From the NCBI RefSeq assembly GCF_003996855.1, contig NZ_NRQY01000001.1, positions 2,744,206 through 2,759,475 of the forward strand: DNA of 15,270 nucleotides, given 5' to 3'. This DNA comes from Morganella morganii. GTDB lineage: Bacteria; Pseudomonadota; Gammaproteobacteria; Enterobacterales; Enterobacteriaceae. Shown here piece by piece: positions 14,646 to 15,270 of this stretch (positions within the stretch are counted from its first letter, which is position 1; every line of letters begins with the position of its first letter). The notes below the pieces were generated by a model that did no database searches, was not told the DNA's origin, and saw nothing but the letters and a program-made list of their open reading frames with translations. A program made the translations under genes and the position numbers.

Positions 14646-15073
14646 ACTACTACAAAGATAAATCAGGCATTGTTTATGCCTACGACGATGAACAAATGGC
14701 TGTCATTGACAGAATAAATGCGCCTGATTTCGACAGCGAAAAAGAGCAGGTTCCAGATATTTTCTTTGAGATTGACGAGAAAATTAAAGGTATGCAAAAA
14801 ATGACAGCGAAAGAAGTTGATGCGCATATCAATCCGCCAGTGACCAAAGAACAGCATATACAGCAGGCCGAAACCAAAAAGCAGGCGTTGATTGCTGAGG
14901 CTAACCAAAAAACGCAGATGTGGCAGACCCAGCTTATTCTGGGAATCATCACGGAAGAAGATAAAGCCAGCCTCAAAGAATGGATGCTGCACGTGCAGGA
15001 AGTGCAGGCGGTAGATCCATCCCTCGGGGCTGATGTTGTATGGCCTACACCACCGGCTTCACCGGCCAGATAA
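14642..15073 (+). CDS. Tail fibre assembly chaperone (Tfa/gpG-like, Caudo_TAP family)
   Basis: Small chaperone (143 aa) that helps its cognate tail-fibre tip fold or trimerise. It has the family layout: an N-terminal MNYYKDKSGIVYAYDDEQMAV, a middle variable part, a helical KEQHIQQAETKKQALIAEANQKTQMWQTQL segment (about 75-102), ITEEDKASLKEW, and the C-terminal VDPSLGADVVWPTPP motif. It overlaps the tail-fibre cassette by 4 nt (ATGA) and so is co-translated with it. If the cassette is silent in this orientation, this gene is too. Its 3' end overlaps the convergent second chaperone by 29 bp. Confidence 0.88.
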   Translation: MNYYKDKSGIVYAYDDEQMAVIDRINAPDFDSEKEQVPDIFFEIDEKIKGMQKMTAKEVDAHINPPVTKEQHIQQAETKKQALIAEANQKTQMWQTQLILGIITEEDKASLKEWMLHVQEVQAVDPSLGADVVWPTPPASPAR

Positions 15074-15270
15074 TATCCGGGGCGGTGGATGCGTCCACTG
15101 CCTCCAGTTCGTCCAGATAATCCAGCCAGGTGTTTAACAGCGCCTTTTCATCATCTGTGATGCGGCCAAGTGCCAGTTTTGCCCGCAGCATTTCTGTTTC
15201 GGTGTTGACCTCAGCAATGAGTGCCTGTTTTTGTGATTCAGCGATAGCGACATACTGTTCATGCGACAGC
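15045..15270 (-). CDS. Second tail fibre assembly chaperone, partial (5' end outside window)
   Basis: The minus strand is open from the right edge to TAG at 15045-15047, giving 74 residues: LSHEQYVAIAESQKQALIAEVNTETEMLRAKLALG, ITDDEKALLNTWLDYLDELEAVD, and the C-terminal APDIIWPVKPVV. This is the C-terminal half of another Tfa-family protein, related to but diverged from the plus-strand copy (ALIAE, LG.IT..., AVD, D.(I/V)(I/V)WP shared). Two convergent tfa genes meeting tail to tail are the hallmark of an invertible tail-fibre segment. This copy is probably the one linked to the expressed fibre, with the matching fibre end and constant part to the right. Confidence 0.85.
   Translation of the reverse strand, partial: LSHEQYVAIAESQKQALIAEVNTETEMLRAKLALGRITDDEKALLNTWLDYLDELEAVDASTAPDIIWPVKPVV

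Noticed and set aside
9169..15270. Functional R-type tailocin
   Set aside because: Sheath, baseplate, lysis and regulatory genes are not visible, the tube gene is truncated and the tape measure seems deleted; the right side is unseen, but the left side alone rules out a complete device.

Overview
The window looks like chromosome of an enterobacterium, most likely Morganella (inference). Base composition is moderate except in one AT-rich gap, and the housekeeping proteins match E. coli GlpQ, EmrD, Fpr, YiiR, YiiQ, TpiA and PfkA closely (comparison from memory, no search run). Here pfkA and tpiA are direct convergent neighbours and glpT-glpQ-emrD lie beside fpr, unlike E. coli. The combination fits a roughly 50% GC member of the Morganellaceae better than Proteus or Providencia.

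Left part (1-7130), core metabolism. The 3' part of glpT (glycerol-3-phosphate permease) carries two frame lesions. It is followed by an intact glpQ (periplasmic glycerophosphodiester phosphodiesterase) with a good terminator. A minus-strand emrD multidrug exporter is interrupted by two lesions that cancel in frame but leave a stop between them. Then come fpr (ferredoxin/flavodoxin-NADP reductase), convergent yiiR (DUF805 membrane protein), divergent yiiQ (exported DUF1454 protein), tpiA (triose-phosphate isomerase) and, convergent to it across a bidirectional terminator, pfkA (6-phosphofructokinase).

Middle (7131-9179), accessory. A 0.9-kb AT-rich gap without convincing genes holds a possible very short terminated transcript and a plausible promoter. 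It leads into an AIDA-I/Ag43-type autotransporter passenger that stops after 380 codons, with no beta-barrel.

Right part (about 9169-15270), remnant of a P2-like prophage fused directly to the truncated adhesin. The order is a 5'-truncated tail tube gene FII, the tail assembly chaperone E with its -1 frameshift extension E' (slippery TTTTTTA), a tape measure gene with an apparent in-frame internal deletion, tail gene U, and then a tail-fibre inversion module. That module has a Hin/Gin-type invertase on the minus strand, a 26-bp crossover-like site just upstream of it, a plus-strand tail-fibre C-terminal cassette with its assembly chaperone, and a second convergent assembly chaperone running off the right edge. 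No integrase, repressor, replication, capsid, sheath or baseplate gene is visible.

The most interesting signal is in the invertase. Its 3' end contains nine perfect tandem copies of an 8-bp unit. Because 8 is not a multiple of 3, each gain or loss of one copy switches the protein between three C-termini. A phase-variable microsatellite therefore sits inside the gene that should itself drive phase variation of the tail fibre. The same invertase has a Lys in place of a conserved catalytic Arg and a Pro in the dimerisation helix, so it may be failing.
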